This document shows, in pieces, positions 39,043 to 49,551 of a stretch of DNA of 64,000 nt. A program made the translations under genes and the position numbers. The DNA lies in NCBI RefSeq assembly GCF_021726475.1, contig NZ_JAKJRU010000004.1:1-64000 (forward strand). The letters are read 5' to 3'. The notes beneath the pieces were generated by a model, which was not told where the DNA came from, did not search any database, and worked only from the letters and a program-made list of their open reading frames with translations. Position 1 is the stretch's first letter; every line of letters starts with the position of its first letter. This DNA is from Pseudomonas oligotrophica. Lineage in GTDB: Bacteria; Pseudomonadota; Gammaproteobacteria; Pseudomonadales; Pseudomonadaceae.

Positions 39043-41058
39043 ATGGCCGAAGCCGAGGAAGTCCTCACCGATGCTGCGCGTCATGCGACGGTCTTCGCCC
39101 AGCGCCTGTGGCAGCGCTATCGGCCTGCGCCGCCCGCGGCGCCCATGCTGTCGCTCGAGGCGGTCGCCGGGCGCCTCGACCTGCTGCTGCTCGCGGTGCT
39201 CGGCCGACCCGTACCGTTGCGCGTGGCACAACCGCCGGCACGCGCGACCTGGTTGGCGCGCTGTTTCGGCCGCAGCCCCCGGCCGTGCCGGCGCGAGCCG
39301 GTACCGGCCACGGACGGGCGCCACCTCTGGCTGCCGCGCGTGCTTGGCGTAGCCGACCAGGGGCGGGCAGCGGTGCTCTACAAGGCCATGGCATTGCATC
39401 AGGCGATGCGGATTCGCCGCGGCAGCGCGCAGGCGGCCTGGCGTACGCTGCCGCCGCTGGCCGGCGCCCTTTATCAGCTGTTCGAGGCGTATGCCGCCGA
39501 GAGCGACCTGCTGTGCGAACTGCCGGGCTGCGCAGCCGACCTGCAGGCGCTGCGCGCCGAGTGCCTGGCGCGCCGGCCACCGCTCTCTGCTTTCGGCCCG
39601 GCGCGGCGAAGGGTGGAACACCGCGTCCGGGCGCTGCTCGCCGGGCACGCCGCTGGCTTTCCCATGGCCACTTCGCCGGCTGAGTCGATGGCGCTCGCCA
39701 TGCAGTCGCTGGAGAGTTGGCCAGCCCTGGCGCCGGGAGATGCCTTGGGTGACGAGCCCCTGTTCGCGGATTTCTGGACCGGCTGCCTGCTCGAAACCGC
39801 GCCCGAGCGCTGTCCGGCAACCGAAGCCCGGCGCGGCGAGCAGAGCGACCCGCCGCCGCGCAGCGCCCGCCTGGCGCGGCGCCCTGAGGTCCGCCGGCCG
39901 CGCGAGGACGAACGGCAGGCGGATGGGCCGGGCCCGCTGATGATCCAGCTCGACGAGCCGCATCCGCACGCCGAGGACCCGCTGGGGCTGCAGCGTCCCA
40001 TCGACCGGGCCGACGGCGCCGACGCCGAGCTCTATGGCGAGCTGCTCGGCGAGTTGCCCCGTGCACGCCTGGTCAGCTCACCGGGGCAGCCGCGCGAGGT
40101 GCTGCTCAGCGACGATCCGCCGGAGCCTGGGCAGCGGCTGGCTGCGCCGCCGGGATTGGCGAGTGCGCAGGGCTGCGTCTACCCCGAGTGGGATCATCGA
40201 ACCGGCCGTTATGCCGAGCACTGCGCGACGGTCAGGCCCGGCGTGGCGCAAGCCGGCAGCGAGGCCTGGGTGGCGCAGACGCTGGAGGCACACCGGGGCA
40301 TGCTGGCCGGGATCCGCAGGCGCTTCGAACTGCTGCGCGCGCGCCGGGTATGGCTGCGTGCACAGGTCGAGGGCGACGAGCTGGATGTCGATGCCTATGT
40401 CGATGCGGCGGCGGCGATGCAGGCCGGGCAGGGGCTGAGCGACCGGCTCTACCAGGCCAACCACGCGCAGCAGCGGGACCTGGCGATCCTCGTCTTGATC
40501 GACGTCAGCGGCTCCACCGACAGCTGGGTCTCGCAGGGGCGGCGGGTCATCGACGTCGAGCGCGAAGCCCTGCTGCTGCTCTGCATCGCCCTGCAGGGGC
40601 TGGGCTCGCCCTATGCGGTACAGGCCTTTTCCGGGCAGGGCCGCGATGCGGTCAGCGTGCGCGAGCTCAAGGGCTTCGACGAGGCATACAGCCAGGGCGT
40701 CGCCTTGCGTATCGCGGCACTGGAGCCGGAGCACTACACCCGTTGCGGCGCGGCCATCCGCCATGCCAGCACGACACTCATGGCGCAGCCGGCCGCGCAT
40801 CGCCTGTTGCTGGTGCTCTCCGACGGCAAACCCAGTGACGAGGATCAGTACGCGGGGCCTTACGGCGTGGAGGACAGCCGGCAGGCCGTGCTGGAGGCCA
40901 CGCTGCAGGGGATTTCGCCGTTCTGCCTGACGATCGATCGGCAGGCCGGTGCCTACCTGCCGCGAATGTTTGGCGCGTCCCGCTATGCGCTGCTGCCCCG
41001 GCCCGATCTGCTCCCGACGGTCCTGCTCGACTGGATGCGCCGCCTGCTGCAGCGTTGA
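39043..41058 (+). CDS. norD: NorD, VWA-domain activation protein
   Basis: A 671-residue protein with a poorly conserved helical N-terminal two-thirds and a C-terminal von Willebrand A domain. The MIDAS motif DVSGS begins at Asp487, with the conserved Thr in YTRCGAAIRHA and the Asp of VLSDGKPSD downstream. NorD pairs with NorQ as the adaptor of the MoxR-VWA chaperone that matures NorCB. It starts two bases after the norQ stop (TAGCCATG) and ends the locus. Confidence 0.9.
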   Translation: MAEAEEVLTDAARHATVFAQRLWQRYRPAPPAAPMLSLEAVAGRLDLLLLAVLGRPVPLRVAQPPARATWLARCFGRSPRPCRREPVPATDGRHLWLPRVLGVADQGRAAVLYKAMALHQAMRIRRGSAQAAWRTLPPLAGALYQLFEAYAAESDLLCELPGCAADLQALRAECLARRPPLSAFGPARRRVEHRVRALLAGHAAGFPMATSPAESMALAMQSLESWPALAPGDALGDEPLFADFWTGCLLETAPERCPATEARRGEQSDPPPRSARLARRPEVRRPREDERQADGPGPLMIQLDEPHPHAEDPLGLQRPIDRADGADAELYGELLGELPRARLVSSPGQPREVLLSDDPPEPGQRLAAPPGLASAQGCVYPEWDHRTGRYAEHCATVRPGVAQAGSEAWVAQTLEAHRGMLAGIRRRFELLRARRVWLRAQVEGDELDVDAYVDAAAAMQAGQGLSDRLYQANHAQQRDLAILVLIDVSGSTDSWVSQGRRVIDVEREALLLLCIALQGLGSPYAVQAFSGQGRDAVSVRELKGFDEAYSQGVALRIAALEPEHYTRCGAAIRHASTTLMAQPAAHRLLLVLSDGKPSDEDQYAGPYGVEDSRQAVLEATLQGISPFCLTIDRQAGAYLPRMFGASRYALLPRPDLLPTVLLDWMRRLLQR

Positions 41059-41181
41059 TGTCGCACCACGACATTCGCAGGCGACCGGCCCCAGACGTCC
41101 GGGGTGCGCGACGAGGTGAAGTGCGCCTGGCGTTGCGGCCGACGTAGCACGCCAGGTCGAGACGCTCACCCTCGGCAAAAG

Positions 41182-41208
41182 AAAAACCCCGCACGAGGCG
41201 GGGTTTTT
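41182..41208. terminator. bidirectional terminator between norD and fabI
   Basis: AAAAACCCCGC and GCGGGGTTTTT form a perfect 11-base stem around ACGAG, with uridine tracts for both convergent transcripts. Confidence 0.9.
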
Positions 41209-41233
41209 CATGGGCTGGGGGCCTGATTGGCTA

Positions 41234-42028
41234 TCAGTCGTCCAGCGCGCCCATGGCGGTGGTGTTGAAACCGCCGTCGACGTAGAGGATCTCGCCGCTG
41301 ATGCCCGAGGCCAGGTCCGAGCAGAGGAAGGCGCCGGCGTTGCCGACTTCCTCGATGGTGACGTTGCGGCGCAGCGGGGTCTGCTTCTCGTTGGCCGCGA
41401 GCATCTTGCGGAAGCTGGCGATGCCGGAAGCGGCCAGGGTGCGGATCGGGCCGGCGGAGATGCAGTTCACGCGGGTGCCTTCCGGGCCGAGGCTGCCGGC
41501 CAGGTAGCGTACGCCGGCTTCCAGCGAGGCCTTGGCCATGCCCATCACGTTGTAGTTCGGCATGGTGCGCTCGGCGCCCAGGTAGGAGAGGGTCAGCAGG
41601 CTGCCGTTGCGACCCTTCATCATCTCGCGACCGGCCTTGGCCAGGGCGACGAAGCTGTAGGCGCTGATGTCGTGGGCGATCTTGAAGCCCTCGCGGGTGG
41701 TCACTTCGGTGAAGTCGCCGTTGAGCTGGTCGCCGGGGGCGAAGCCGACCGAGTGGACGATGCAGTCCAGGCCGTCCCACTTCTTGCCCAGTTCCTCGAA
41801 CACGCGGACGATGTCGTCGTCGTTGGCCACGTCGCAGGGGAAGCACAGGTCGGCGCTCGAGCCCCAGCCGGCGGCGAATTCCTCGACGCGGCCCTTGAGC
41901 TTGTCGTTCTGGTAGGTGAAGGCCAGCTCGGCGCCTTCGCGGTGCATCGCGGCGGCGATGCCGGAGGCGATCGACAGTTTGCTGGCCACGCCCACGATCA
42001 GTACGCGCTTACCGGTTAGAAAACCCAT
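41234..42028 (-). CDS. fabI: enoyl-[acyl-carrier-protein] reductase (NADH)
   Basis: The last step of each fatty acid elongation round. The 264-residue short-chain dehydrogenase-fold protein starts [17 protein letters not shown]. It carries the FabI catalytic pair Tyr-x6-Lys in YNVMGMAK preceded by the [11 protein letters not shown] segment, plus [13 protein letters not shown]. It is the site of triclosan action in the family. Its start lies inside the end of the upstream ABC transporter gene (20-base overlap), so it may be partly cotranscribed with the transporter. Confidence 0.95.
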   Translation of the reverse strand: MGFLTGKRVLIVGVASKLSIASGIAAAMHREGAELAFTYQNDKLKGRVEEFAAGWGSSADLCFPCDVANDDDIVRVFEELGKKWDGLDCIVHSVGFAPGDQLNGDFTEVTTREGFKIAHDISAYSFVALAKAGREMMKGRNGSLLTLSYLGAERTMPNYNVMGMAKASLEAGVRYLAGSLGPEGTRVNCISAGPIRTLAASGIASFRKMLAANEKQTPLRRNVTIEEVGNAGAFLCSDLASGISGEILYVDGGFNTTAMGALDD

Positions 42029-43655
42029 GTGCTTTTCCCTCTTCTGGTTGTGCATCGGCTGCCGGGGCCAGGAAGGCCGATTCCAGCAACTGTTGTGTAT
42101 ACGGATGTTCCGGGGCGGCAAATATCTCGGCTGCCGCCCCCTGTTCCACCACCTGGCCCTGCTTGACCACCATCATCTGGTGGCTCAGCGCCCTGACCAC
42201 CGCCAGGTCATGGCTGATGAACAGGTAGGTCAGGTCGTACTTCTCCTGCAGCGAGCGCAGTAGCTCGACCACCTGGCGCTGGACCGTCCGGTCGAGCGCC
42301 GAAGTGGGCTCGTCCAGCAGGATCAGCGCCGGTTTCAGTACCAGCGCGCGGGCAATGGCGATGCGCTGACGCTGTCCACCGGAAAACTCGTGTGGGTAGC
42401 GGTGGCGGGTCTCGGGGTCGAGTCCCACCTCCAGCAAGGCATCGATGATCGCCTGTTCCTGTTCCGCCGCGGTGCCGATGCGGTGGATGCGCAGGCCCTC
42501 GCCGACGATCTGGCCCACCGACATTCGCGGGCTCAGGCTGCCGAACGGGTCCTGGAAGACCACCTGCATCTCCCGGCGCAGCGGGCGGACTGCCCGTTGC
42601 GACAGGCCGCTGAGCGGATGGCCGCGGAAACGGATCTCGCCCTGGCTGCCGATCAGGCGCAGGATCGCCAGACCCAGCGTCGATTTCCCGGAACCGCTTT
42701 CGCCGACGATGCCCAGCGTCTGCCCCTTGGGCAGGCTGAAGGAGACGCCGTCCACTGCCTTGATGTGGTCGACCGTGCGCCGCAGGATCCCTTTCTTGAT
42801 CGGGAACCAGACGCGCAGGTCTTGCACTTCCAGCAATGGCGGCCGCTCCTCGACCTGCACCGGGCCGCCGCTCGGTTCGGCGCCAAGCAGCTCCCGGGTG
42901 TACGGATGCTGCGGCGCGCGGAACAGTTGCTCGCACGATGCCTGTTCGACGACGCGACCGCGCTGCATGACACATGCGCGATGCGCGACCCGGCGCACCA
43001 GGTTCAGATCGTGGCTGATCAGCAGCAGCGACATGCCCAGGCGTGCCTGCAGGTCCTTGAGCAGGTCGAGGATCTTCAGCTGCACCGTGACGTCCAGCGC
43101 CGTGGTCGGCTCGTCGGCGATCAGCAGTTCCGGCTCGTTGGCCAGGGCCATGGCGATCATTACGCGTTGGCGCTGGCCACCGGAGAGTTCGTGGGGGTAG
43201 GCGCGGATGCGCTCGCGCGGGTCGGGGATGCCGACCAGTTCGAGCAGCTCCAGGGTGCGGGCGCTGGCCGCGCGCTCGCGCAGGCCCTTGTGGATCATCA
43301 GCACTTCGTTGATCTGCTTGCCCACCGTATGCAGCGGGTTGAGCGAGGTCATCGGCTCCTGGAAGACCATGGCGATGCGGTTGCCACGGATGGCGCGCAT
43401 GCGCTTCTCGTTGGCCTGCAGCAGGTCTTCGCCGTGGAACAGGATCTGCCCGGCCGGATGGCGCGCCAGCGGGTAGGGCAGCAGGCGCAGTATCGAGTGG
43501 GCGGTGACCGACTTGCCGGAGCCACTTTCGCCGACCAGGGCCAGGGTCTCGCCCTTGCGGATGTCGAAGCTCACGTGCTCGACGACCCGCTGCTGACTGT
43601 CGCCCCGGCTGAACTCGACGGCCAGATCGCGGATTTCGATCAGGTTCTCGGCCAT
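42009..43655 (-). CDS. yejF: peptide ABC transporter ATP-binding protein (YejF type, fused domains)
   Basis: A 548-residue double ATPase. The first half (about 1-260) and second half (about 280-540) each have Walker A (GESGSGKSV and GESGSGKST), an ABC signature (LSGGQRQRV and FSGGQRQRI) and Walker B ([12 protein letters not shown] and [12 protein letters not shown]). This DppD-DppF fusion is typical of YejF, which serves an oligopeptide/microcin C-type importer. It is the last gene of the five-gene yej-type operon. Confidence 0.93.
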   Translation of the reverse strand: MAENLIEIRDLAVEFSRGDSQQRVVEHVSFDIRKGETLALVGESGSGKSVTAHSILRLLPYPLARHPAGQILFHGEDLLQANEKRMRAIRGNRIAMVFQEPMTSLNPLHTVGKQINEVLMIHKGLRERAASARTLELLELVGIPDPRERIRAYPHELSGGQRQRVMIAMALANEPELLIADEPTTALDVTVQLKILDLLKDLQARLGMSLLLISHDLNLVRRVAHRACVMQRGRVVEQASCEQLFRAPQHPYTRELLGAEPSGGPVQVEERPPLLEVQDLRVWFPIKKGILRRTVDHIKAVDGVSFSLPKGQTLGIVGESGSGKSTLGLAILRLIGSQGEIRFRGHPLSGLSQRAVRPLRREMQVVFQDPFGSLSPRMSVGQIVGEGLRIHRIGTAAEQEQAIIDALLEVGLDPETRHRYPHEFSGGQRQRIAIARALVLKPALILLDEPTSALDRTVQRQVVELLRSLQEKYDLTYLFISHDLAVVRALSHQMMVVKQGQVVEQGAAAEIFAAPEHPYTQQLLESAFLAPAADAQPEEGKAHGFSNR

Positions 43656-43656
43656 G

Positions 43657-44676
43657 TCATTTCCTTGGGTCGAAGGCATCGCGCGCCGCCTCGCCGATGA
43701 ACACCAGCAGGGTCAGCATCACGGCCAGCACGACGAAGGCGCTGATGCCGAGCCAGGGGGCCTGCAGGTTGGCCTTGCCCTGGGCCACCAGCTCGCCCAG
43801 CGAGGGCGCGCCGGGCGGCAGGCCGAAGCCGAGGAAGTCGAGTGCCGTCAGGGTGCCGATGGCGCCGGTGAGGATGAACGGCATGAAGGTCATGGTCGAG
43901 ACCATGGCGTTGGGCAGGATATGGCGGAACATGATCGCGCCATTCTGCATGCCCAGCGCCCGCGCCGCGCGGACGTACTCCAGGTTGCGCCCGCGCAGGA
44001 ACTCGGCGCGCACCACGTCGACCAGGCTCATCCAGGAGAACAGCAGCATGATGCCCAGCAGCCACCAGAAGTTGGGCTGGACGAAGCTGGCGAGGATGAT
44101 CAGCAGGTAGAGCACCGGCAATCCGGACCAGACCTCCAGCAAGCGCTGGCCGACCAGGTCGACCCAGCCGCCATAGAAGCCCTGCAGCGCGCCGGCGGTG
44201 ACGCCGATCACCGAGCTGACGAGGGTCAGCGTCAGGGCGAAGAGCACCGAGATGCGGAAGCCGTAGATGACCCGCGCCAGCACGTCGCGGCCCTGGTCGT
44301 CGGTGCCCAGCCAGTTGTCCCAGGACGGCGGCGCCGGGGCCGGGACCTGCAGGTCGTAGTTGATGCTGGCGTAGTCGAAGGGGATCGGCGGCCAGACCAT
44401 CCAGCCGTCCTTGCTGGCGATCAGTTCCTGGATGTACGGACTCTTGTAGTTGGCCTGCAGCGGGAACTCGCCGCCGAAGGCGGTTTCCGGGTAGCGCTTG
44501 AACACCGGGAAATACCATTGCCCGTCGTAGCGCACGACGATCGGCTTGTCGTTGGCGATCAGCTCGGCGCCGAGGCTCAGGGCGAACAGCGCCAGGAACA
44601 ACCACAGCGACCACCAGCCGCGCTTGTGTGCCTTGAACAGGGCGAAACGACGCTGGTTGAGAGGGGACAGCTTCAT
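43657..44676 (-). CDS. yejE: peptide ABC transporter permease (YejE type)
   Basis: A 339-residue inner-membrane permease of the DppC/OppC class. An N-terminal helix and a large periplasmic loop (about residues 40-125) precede five further helices, and the EAA-type loop RNLEYVRAARALGMQN contacts the ATPase. It lies one base after yejB and one before yejF, with near-zero spacing. Confidence 0.93.
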   Translation of the reverse strand: MKLSPLNQRRFALFKAHKRGWWSLWLFLALFALSLGAELIANDKPIVVRYDGQWYFPVFKRYPETAFGGEFPLQANYKSPYIQELIASKDGWMVWPPIPFDYASINYDLQVPAPAPPSWDNWLGTDDQGRDVLARVIYGFRISVLFALTLTLVSSVIGVTAGALQGFYGGWVDLVGQRLLEVWSGLPVLYLLIILASFVQPNFWWLLGIMLLFSWMSLVDVVRAEFLRGRNLEYVRAARALGMQNGAIMFRHILPNAMVSTMTFMPFILTGAIGTLTALDFLGFGLPPGAPSLGELVAQGKANLQAPWLGISAFVVLAVMLTLLVFIGEAARDAFDPRK

Positions 44677-44677
44677 T

Positions 44678-45751
44678 TCAGCCCTCCCGGCTTTCGAAGT
44701 CGATACGCGGATCGACCAGGGTGTAGGTGAGGTCGCCGATCAGCTTGACGACCAGGCCCAGCAGGGTGAACAGGAACAGGGTGCCGAACACCACCGGGTA
44801 GTCGCGGTTGATCGCCGCCTCGAAGCTGAGCAGGCCCAGGCCGTCGAGCGAGAAGATCACCTCGATCAGCAGCGAACCGGTGAAGAACATGCCGATGAAG
44901 GCCGCCGGGAAGCCGGCGATGATGATCAGCATCGCGTTGCGGAACACGTGGCCGTAGAGCACGCGATGCTTGCTCAGGCCCTTGGCGCGCGCGGTGATCA
45001 CGTACTGCTTGTTGATCTCGTCGAGGAAACTGTTCTTGGTCAGCAGCGTGAGGGTGGCGAAGTTGCCGATGACCAGTGCGGTGACCGGCAGCGCCAGGTG
45101 CCAGAAGTAGTCGAGGATCTTGCCGCCGAGGGTGAGGTCGTCGAAGTTGGCCGAGGTCAGCCCGCGCAGGGGGAACCAGTTCCAGTAGCTGCCGCCGGCG
45201 AACAGCACGATCAGCAGGATGGCGAAGAGGAACGCCGGGATCGCATAGCCGACAATGATCACCGAACTGGTCCAGACGTCGAAGGTGCTGCCGTGGCGCG
45301 TGGCCTTGGCGATGCCCATGGGAATCGACACCAGATACATGATCAGCGTGCTCCACAGCCCGAGGGAGATCGATACCGGCATCTTCTCGATGATCAGGTC
45401 GGTGACCTTGGCGTCGCGGAAGAAGCTCTCGCCGAAATCCAGCTGCGCGTAGTTGCTGAGCATCAGCCAGAAGCGTTCGGCCGGCGGCTTGTCGAAGCCG
45501 TAGAGGCGCTCGATCTCGGCGATCAGCTCGGGGTCGAGGCCCTGGGCGCCGCGGTAATTGTTGCCGGCTGCGGCGACTTCCGAGCCGCCGCCGGCGATGC
45601 GGCTGGTGGCGCCCTCGAACCCCTCGAGTTTGGCGATCGCCTGCTCGACCGGGCCGCCGGGCGCCGCCTGGATGATGATGAAGTTGATCAGCAGGATGCC
45701 GAACAGCGTCGGCACGATGAGCAACAGGCGTCTGACGATGTAGGCGAGCAT
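44678..45751 (-). CDS. yejB: peptide ABC transporter permease (YejB type)
   Basis: A 357-residue permease of the DppB/OppB class. The typical N-terminus [20 protein letters not shown] is followed by a periplasmic insert (about residues 35-125) and the cytoplasmic EAA loop [12 protein letters not shown]. It is adjacent to yejA upstream and yejE downstream. Confidence 0.93.
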   Translation of the reverse strand: MLAYIVRRLLLIVPTLFGILLINFIIIQAAPGGPVEQAIAKLEGFEGATSRIAGGGSEVAAAGNNYRGAQGLDPELIAEIERLYGFDKPPAERFWLMLSNYAQLDFGESFFRDAKVTDLIIEKMPVSISLGLWSTLIMYLVSIPMGIAKATRHGSTFDVWTSSVIIVGYAIPAFLFAILLIVLFAGGSYWNWFPLRGLTSANFDDLTLGGKILDYFWHLALPVTALVIGNFATLTLLTKNSFLDEINKQYVITARAKGLSKHRVLYGHVFRNAMLIIIAGFPAAFIGMFFTGSLLIEVIFSLDGLGLLSFEAAINRDYPVVFGTLFLFTLLGLVVKLIGDLTYTLVDPRIDFESREG

Positions 45752-45752
45752 T

Positions 45753-47597
45753 TCAGCGCTCCGCCTCGTCGGCAGGCGCCGGCGCCGTGGCGGCAGGCGC
45801 TTGGTCGCCGCGGTACCACCAGGTCATCAGGCCGATGTCCTGGCGCGGCGTTACCTGCGGGTGCGCCAGGTGGTGCCAGTAGGCGACGCGCCAGGTCTTG
45901 ATGTGCCAGTTGGGCACCACGTAGTGGCCCCAGAGCAGCACGCGGTCGAGGGCGCGGGTGTGGTCGACCAGCTCCTGCCGGGTATCGGCGGCGATCAGCT
46001 GGTCGACCAGCTTGTCGATGGCCGGGTCCTTCAGGCCGATGAAGTTGCGGCTGCCGGGGTTGTCCGCGCTCGCCGAGTGCCAGTACTCGCGCTGCTCGTT
46101 GCCCGGCGAGTTGGATTGGCCGAAGCCGCTGACGATCATGTCGAAGTCGCGTGAGCGCAGGCGGTTGATGTACTGCGAGACGTCCACCCGGCGGATCTCC
46201 AGCTCGATGCCCAGGTCGGCGAGGTTGCGCTTGTAGGGCAGCAGCACCCGCTCGAATTCGGCCTGCACCAGCAGGAACTCGAGCTTCACCGGCTTGCCGT
46301 CGGCATCGACCATGCGGTCGTCCTTGACCTGCCAGCCGGCTTCGGTGAGCAGCTGGTAGGCGCGGCGCTGCTGCTCGCGGATGATGCCGCTGCCATCGGT
46401 CACCGGCAGCTCGAAGGGCTTGTCGAAGACCTCGTCCGGGACCTGGCCGCGCAGCGGCTCGAGGATGGCCAGCTCGGCCTTCCCCGGCAGGCCGGAGGAG
46501 GCGAGCTCGGAATTGTCGAAGTAGCTGCGCGTACGGAAGTAGGCGCCGTTGAACAGCTGCCGGTTGGTCCATTCGAAGTCGAACAGCAGGGCCAGCGCCT
46601 CACGGATGCGGCGGTCCTGCAGCAGCGGCTTGCGGATGTTGAAGATGAAGCCCTGCATGCCGGTCGGATTGTGGTTGGCGATCTCTTCCTTGAGGAGCCG
46701 GCCGTCGCGCACCGCCGGTACGTCGTAGGCGGTGGCCCAGTTCTTCGCGCTGGTCTCGAGCCAGTAGTCGAACTGCCCGGCCTTGAACGCCTGCAGCGCC
46801 ACGGTGTTGTCGCGGTAGTAGTCGAACACCAGGCGGTCGAAGTTGTAGAAACCGCGGTTGACTGCCAGCTCACGGCCCCAGTAGTCCTTGACCCGTTCGT
46901 AGCTGATGGAGCGCCCCGGCTGGACCTGCGCGACCCGATAGGGGCCGCTGCCCAGCGGCGGCTCGAGGCTGCCGGCGCTGAAGTCGCGTTCGGCCCACCA
47001 GTGCTTGGGCAGCACCGGCAGCTGGCCGAGGATCATCGGCAGCTCGCGGTTGCCGGCATGCTTGAAGTCGAAGCGGACCTTGCGCACGCCCTCGACCACC
47101 ACCTTGTCCACGTCGGCGTAGTAGGCGCGGTATTGCGGCGCGCCCTGGCTGACCAGCGTCTCGAAGCTGAAGGCGACGTCCTCGGCCTTGACCGGCTCGC
47201 CGTCGTGGAAGCGCGCCTGGGGACGCAGGTGGAAGCGCACCCAGGCGTTCTTCGGGCCGCGCTCGATCTTCTCGGCGAGCAGGCCGTAGACGGTGAAGGG
47301 CTCGTCCAGGCTGTTGGTGGTCAGGGTGTCGTAGATCAGGCCGATGTCGTCGGCGGCGACGCCCTTGTTGATGAACGGGTTCAGCGAGTCGAAGCTGCCG
47401 AAGCCGGCGCGGCGCAGCACGCCACCCTTGGGGGCGTCGGGGTTGGCATATTCGAAGTGGCTGAAGCTGGCCGGATACTTCGGCGCCTCGCCATAGAGGG
47501 TCAGTGCGTGGCGGGGGGCTGCCTCGGCCAGCGCGCAGGCGCAGAGCAGGCCGAGCAGGCCGAGTCGCTTGGCGATCTGTAGCTTTGGACGGTTCAT
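45753..47597 (-). CDS. yejA: periplasmic peptide-binding protein, YejA-like (second copy)
   Basis: A 614-residue SBP_bac_5 protein with a signal peptide (residues 1-27, ending ALAEA-AP). It has the family core [20 protein letters not shown], the [18 protein letters not shown] ligand-domain motif and C-terminal [17 protein letters not shown]. The ATG at 47597 overlaps the stop of the preceding paralogue by four bases (ATGA). An open frame in the same phase continues far upstream but there overlaps the paralogue out of frame and is not coding. Confidence 0.92.
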   Translation of the reverse strand: MNRPKLQIAKRLGLLGLLCACALAEAAPRHALTLYGEAPKYPASFSHFEYANPDAPKGGVLRRAGFGSFDSLNPFINKGVAADDIGLIYDTLTTNSLDEPFTVYGLLAEKIERGPKNAWVRFHLRPQARFHDGEPVKAEDVAFSFETLVSQGAPQYRAYYADVDKVVVEGVRKVRFDFKHAGNRELPMILGQLPVLPKHWWAERDFSAGSLEPPLGSGPYRVAQVQPGRSISYERVKDYWGRELAVNRGFYNFDRLVFDYYRDNTVALQAFKAGQFDYWLETSAKNWATAYDVPAVRDGRLLKEEIANHNPTGMQGFIFNIRKPLLQDRRIREALALLFDFEWTNRQLFNGAYFRTRSYFDNSELASSGLPGKAELAILEPLRGQVPDEVFDKPFELPVTDGSGIIREQQRRAYQLLTEAGWQVKDDRMVDADGKPVKLEFLLVQAEFERVLLPYKRNLADLGIELEIRRVDVSQYINRLRSRDFDMIVSGFGQSNSPGNEQREYWHSASADNPGSRNFIGLKDPAIDKLVDQLIAADTRQELVDHTRALDRVLLWGHYVVPNWHIKTWRVAYWHHLAHPQVTPRQDIGLMTWWYRGDQAPAATAPAPADEAER

Positions 47598-49441
47598 TCG
47601 ACCTTCTCCAGGCCCTTGAGCCACCAGGCGCGCAAGCCCAGGGTGTAGGGCGGCGTCGTCTTGTAGGCGAAACGGTTGCGGTACGCCAGGCGGTGGTGGC
47701 CGATGTGCCAGTTGGGGATGGTGTAGTGGTTCCAGAGCAGGATGCGGTCGATGGCCCGGGTGACGGCGATCTGCTCGTCGCGGCTCTTGGCCTGCAAGAG
47801 CCGCGACAGCAGGTCGTCGACCGCCGGGTTGGCGATGCCAGCGTAGTTGCGGCCGCCCTCGACACCCACCTGGCTGGAGTGGAAATAGAGCCATTGTTCC
47901 TGACCGGGGCTCAGGCTCTGCGCCAGCGTGGTCAGGATCATGTCGTAATCGTAGTGGTCCAGGCGCTGCTTGTACTGCGACGCATCGACGGTGCGCAGGC
48001 GGGCCTCGATGCCCACGCGGGCGAGGTTCTGCACGTAGGGCTGCAGGATCCGCTCCAGGCGCGGGTTGACCAGCAGGATCTCGAACTGCAGCGCTTCGCC
48101 GCGCTTGTTGCGCAGGCCCGACTCGGACAGCTTCCAGCCGGCTTCGCCGAGCAGTGCCAGCGCCTTGCGCAGCGTCTTGCGGGGAATGCCACGGCCGGCG
48201 GTGCGCGGGAAGGTGATCGGCTCGCTGAAGATTTCCGCCGGCAGGCTGTCGCGATAGGCGGAGAGGGCGAGCCACTCGCCACCCTCGGGCAGACCGCTGG
48301 CGGCGAATTCGCTGTTGGGGTAGTAGCTTTCGCTGCGCCGGTAGGCACCGTAGAACAGCGCGCGGTTGGTCCACTCGAAGTCGAACAGCAGGCCGAGCGC
48401 CTGGCGCACCTGGCGCTCGGCGAAGATCGGCCGGCGGCCGTTCATGAACAATGCCTGGGTCTGCGTCGGGATCTGGTGCGCAATTTCGGCGCGGATCACG
48501 TCGCCGCGGGTGACCGCCGGGAAGCTGTAGGCGGTCGCCCAGTTCTTCGCCTGATGCTCGATGTAGAAGTCGAACTCGCCGACCTTGAATGCCTCGAAGG
48601 CGACTGTCTCGTCGCGATAGAACTCGACTTCGACCCGGTCGAAGTTGTACTTGCCACGGTTGACCGCCAGGTCCTTGCCCCACCAGTCCTTCACGCGCTC
48701 GAACACCAGGCGCCGGCCCGGGATTACTTGGGCGATGCGATAGGGGCCGCTGCCCAGCGGCGGCTCGTAGGTCGTCGCCTTGAAGTCGCGATCCTTCCAG
48801 TAGTGTTGCGGCAGCACCGGGAGCTCGCCGAGGCGAGTGACGAGCAGCGGGTCCGGCTGATCGAACACGAAGCGGATGCGGTGGCGGTTGAGGATGTCGA
48901 CGCGCTTCACGCCCTTGAGGCTGGTGCGGTACTGCGGATGCCCCTCCTTGCGCAGCAGCCGGTAGGAGAACGCCACGTCGTAGGCGGTGATCGCCTGGCC
49001 ATCGTGGAAGCGTGCGGCCTTGCGCAGGTTGAAGACCACCCAGCTGAAATTGTCGCTGTACTCCACCGACTCGGCGATCAGCCCGTAGCTGGACGCCGGC
49101 TCGTCGCCGGACGGATCGTAGAGCCCGCTGCCGACCATCAGCGGTTCGTTCAGCTCGCTGACGCCATAGTTGAAGAAACTGGCCGTGGCGCTCGGGCTGG
49201 TGCCCTTGAAGGTATAGGGGTTGAGCGTGTCGAAGGTCCCCGAGGCCATCAGGCGCAGACGCCCGCCCTTGGGCGCCTTGGGGTTGACCCAGTCGAAGTG
49301 CGTGAAGCCCTGGGGGTATTTCAGCGTGCCGAACTGCGCATAGCCATGGCTCTCGCGGATGGTTGCCCAGGCGGCGGGGCTGACCATCAGGCAGCTGAGA
49401 ATGGCTAGGACTAGTCGCATCAGATGGGGAACCCGATCCAT
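47594..49441 (-). CDS. periplasmic peptide-binding protein, YejA-like (first copy)
   Basis: A 615-residue paralogue of the next gene, sharing a common frame of motifs: HFDWVNPKAPKGGRLRLMAS, ARFHDGQAITAYDVAFSYR, and NHYTIPNWHIGHHRLAYRNR near the end. The exported N-terminus MRLVLAILSCLMVSPAAWA-T suggests the start may be the internal ATG at 49420. Two tandem solute-binding proteins feeding one YejBEF pump suggest different peptide specificities or a division of labour. It is the first gene of the operon. Confidence 0.9.
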   Translation of the reverse strand: MDRVPHLMRLVLAILSCLMVSPAAWATIRESHGYAQFGTLKYPQGFTHFDWVNPKAPKGGRLRLMASGTFDTLNPYTFKGTSPSATASFFNYGVSELNEPLMVGSGLYDPSGDEPASSYGLIAESVEYSDNFSWVVFNLRKAARFHDGQAITAYDVAFSYRLLRKEGHPQYRTSLKGVKRVDILNRHRIRFVFDQPDPLLVTRLGELPVLPQHYWKDRDFKATTYEPPLGSGPYRIAQVIPGRRLVFERVKDWWGKDLAVNRGKYNFDRVEVEFYRDETVAFEAFKVGEFDFYIEHQAKNWATAYSFPAVTRGDVIRAEIAHQIPTQTQALFMNGRRPIFAERQVRQALGLLFDFEWTNRALFYGAYRRSESYYPNSEFAASGLPEGGEWLALSAYRDSLPAEIFSEPITFPRTAGRGIPRKTLRKALALLGEAGWKLSESGLRNKRGEALQFEILLVNPRLERILQPYVQNLARVGIEARLRTVDASQYKQRLDHYDYDMILTTLAQSLSPGQEQWLYFHSSQVGVEGGRNYAGIANPAVDDLLSRLLQAKSRDEQIAVTRAIDRILLWNHYTIPNWHIGHHRLAYRNRFAYKTTPPYTLGLRAWWLKGLEKVE

Positions 49442-49551
49442 GGTGCTTTCAGGCTTTTCGGGTCGGTACAGTAACAGCTTGTCTGCGCTGGAAAAAGCGC
49501 ACGCTCCTCGGGCAAACTGCAGTGATTTCGTAACGCCGCCATCGCGGCAGG

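Noticed and set aside
45753-48683. A 976-codon minus-strand open frame running through both binding-protein genes
   Set aside because: Only the part from the ATG at 47597 onward resembles a binding protein. The upstream 360 codons are a shadow frame of the paralogue at 47594-49441, which has signal peptide and family motifs in its own frame.
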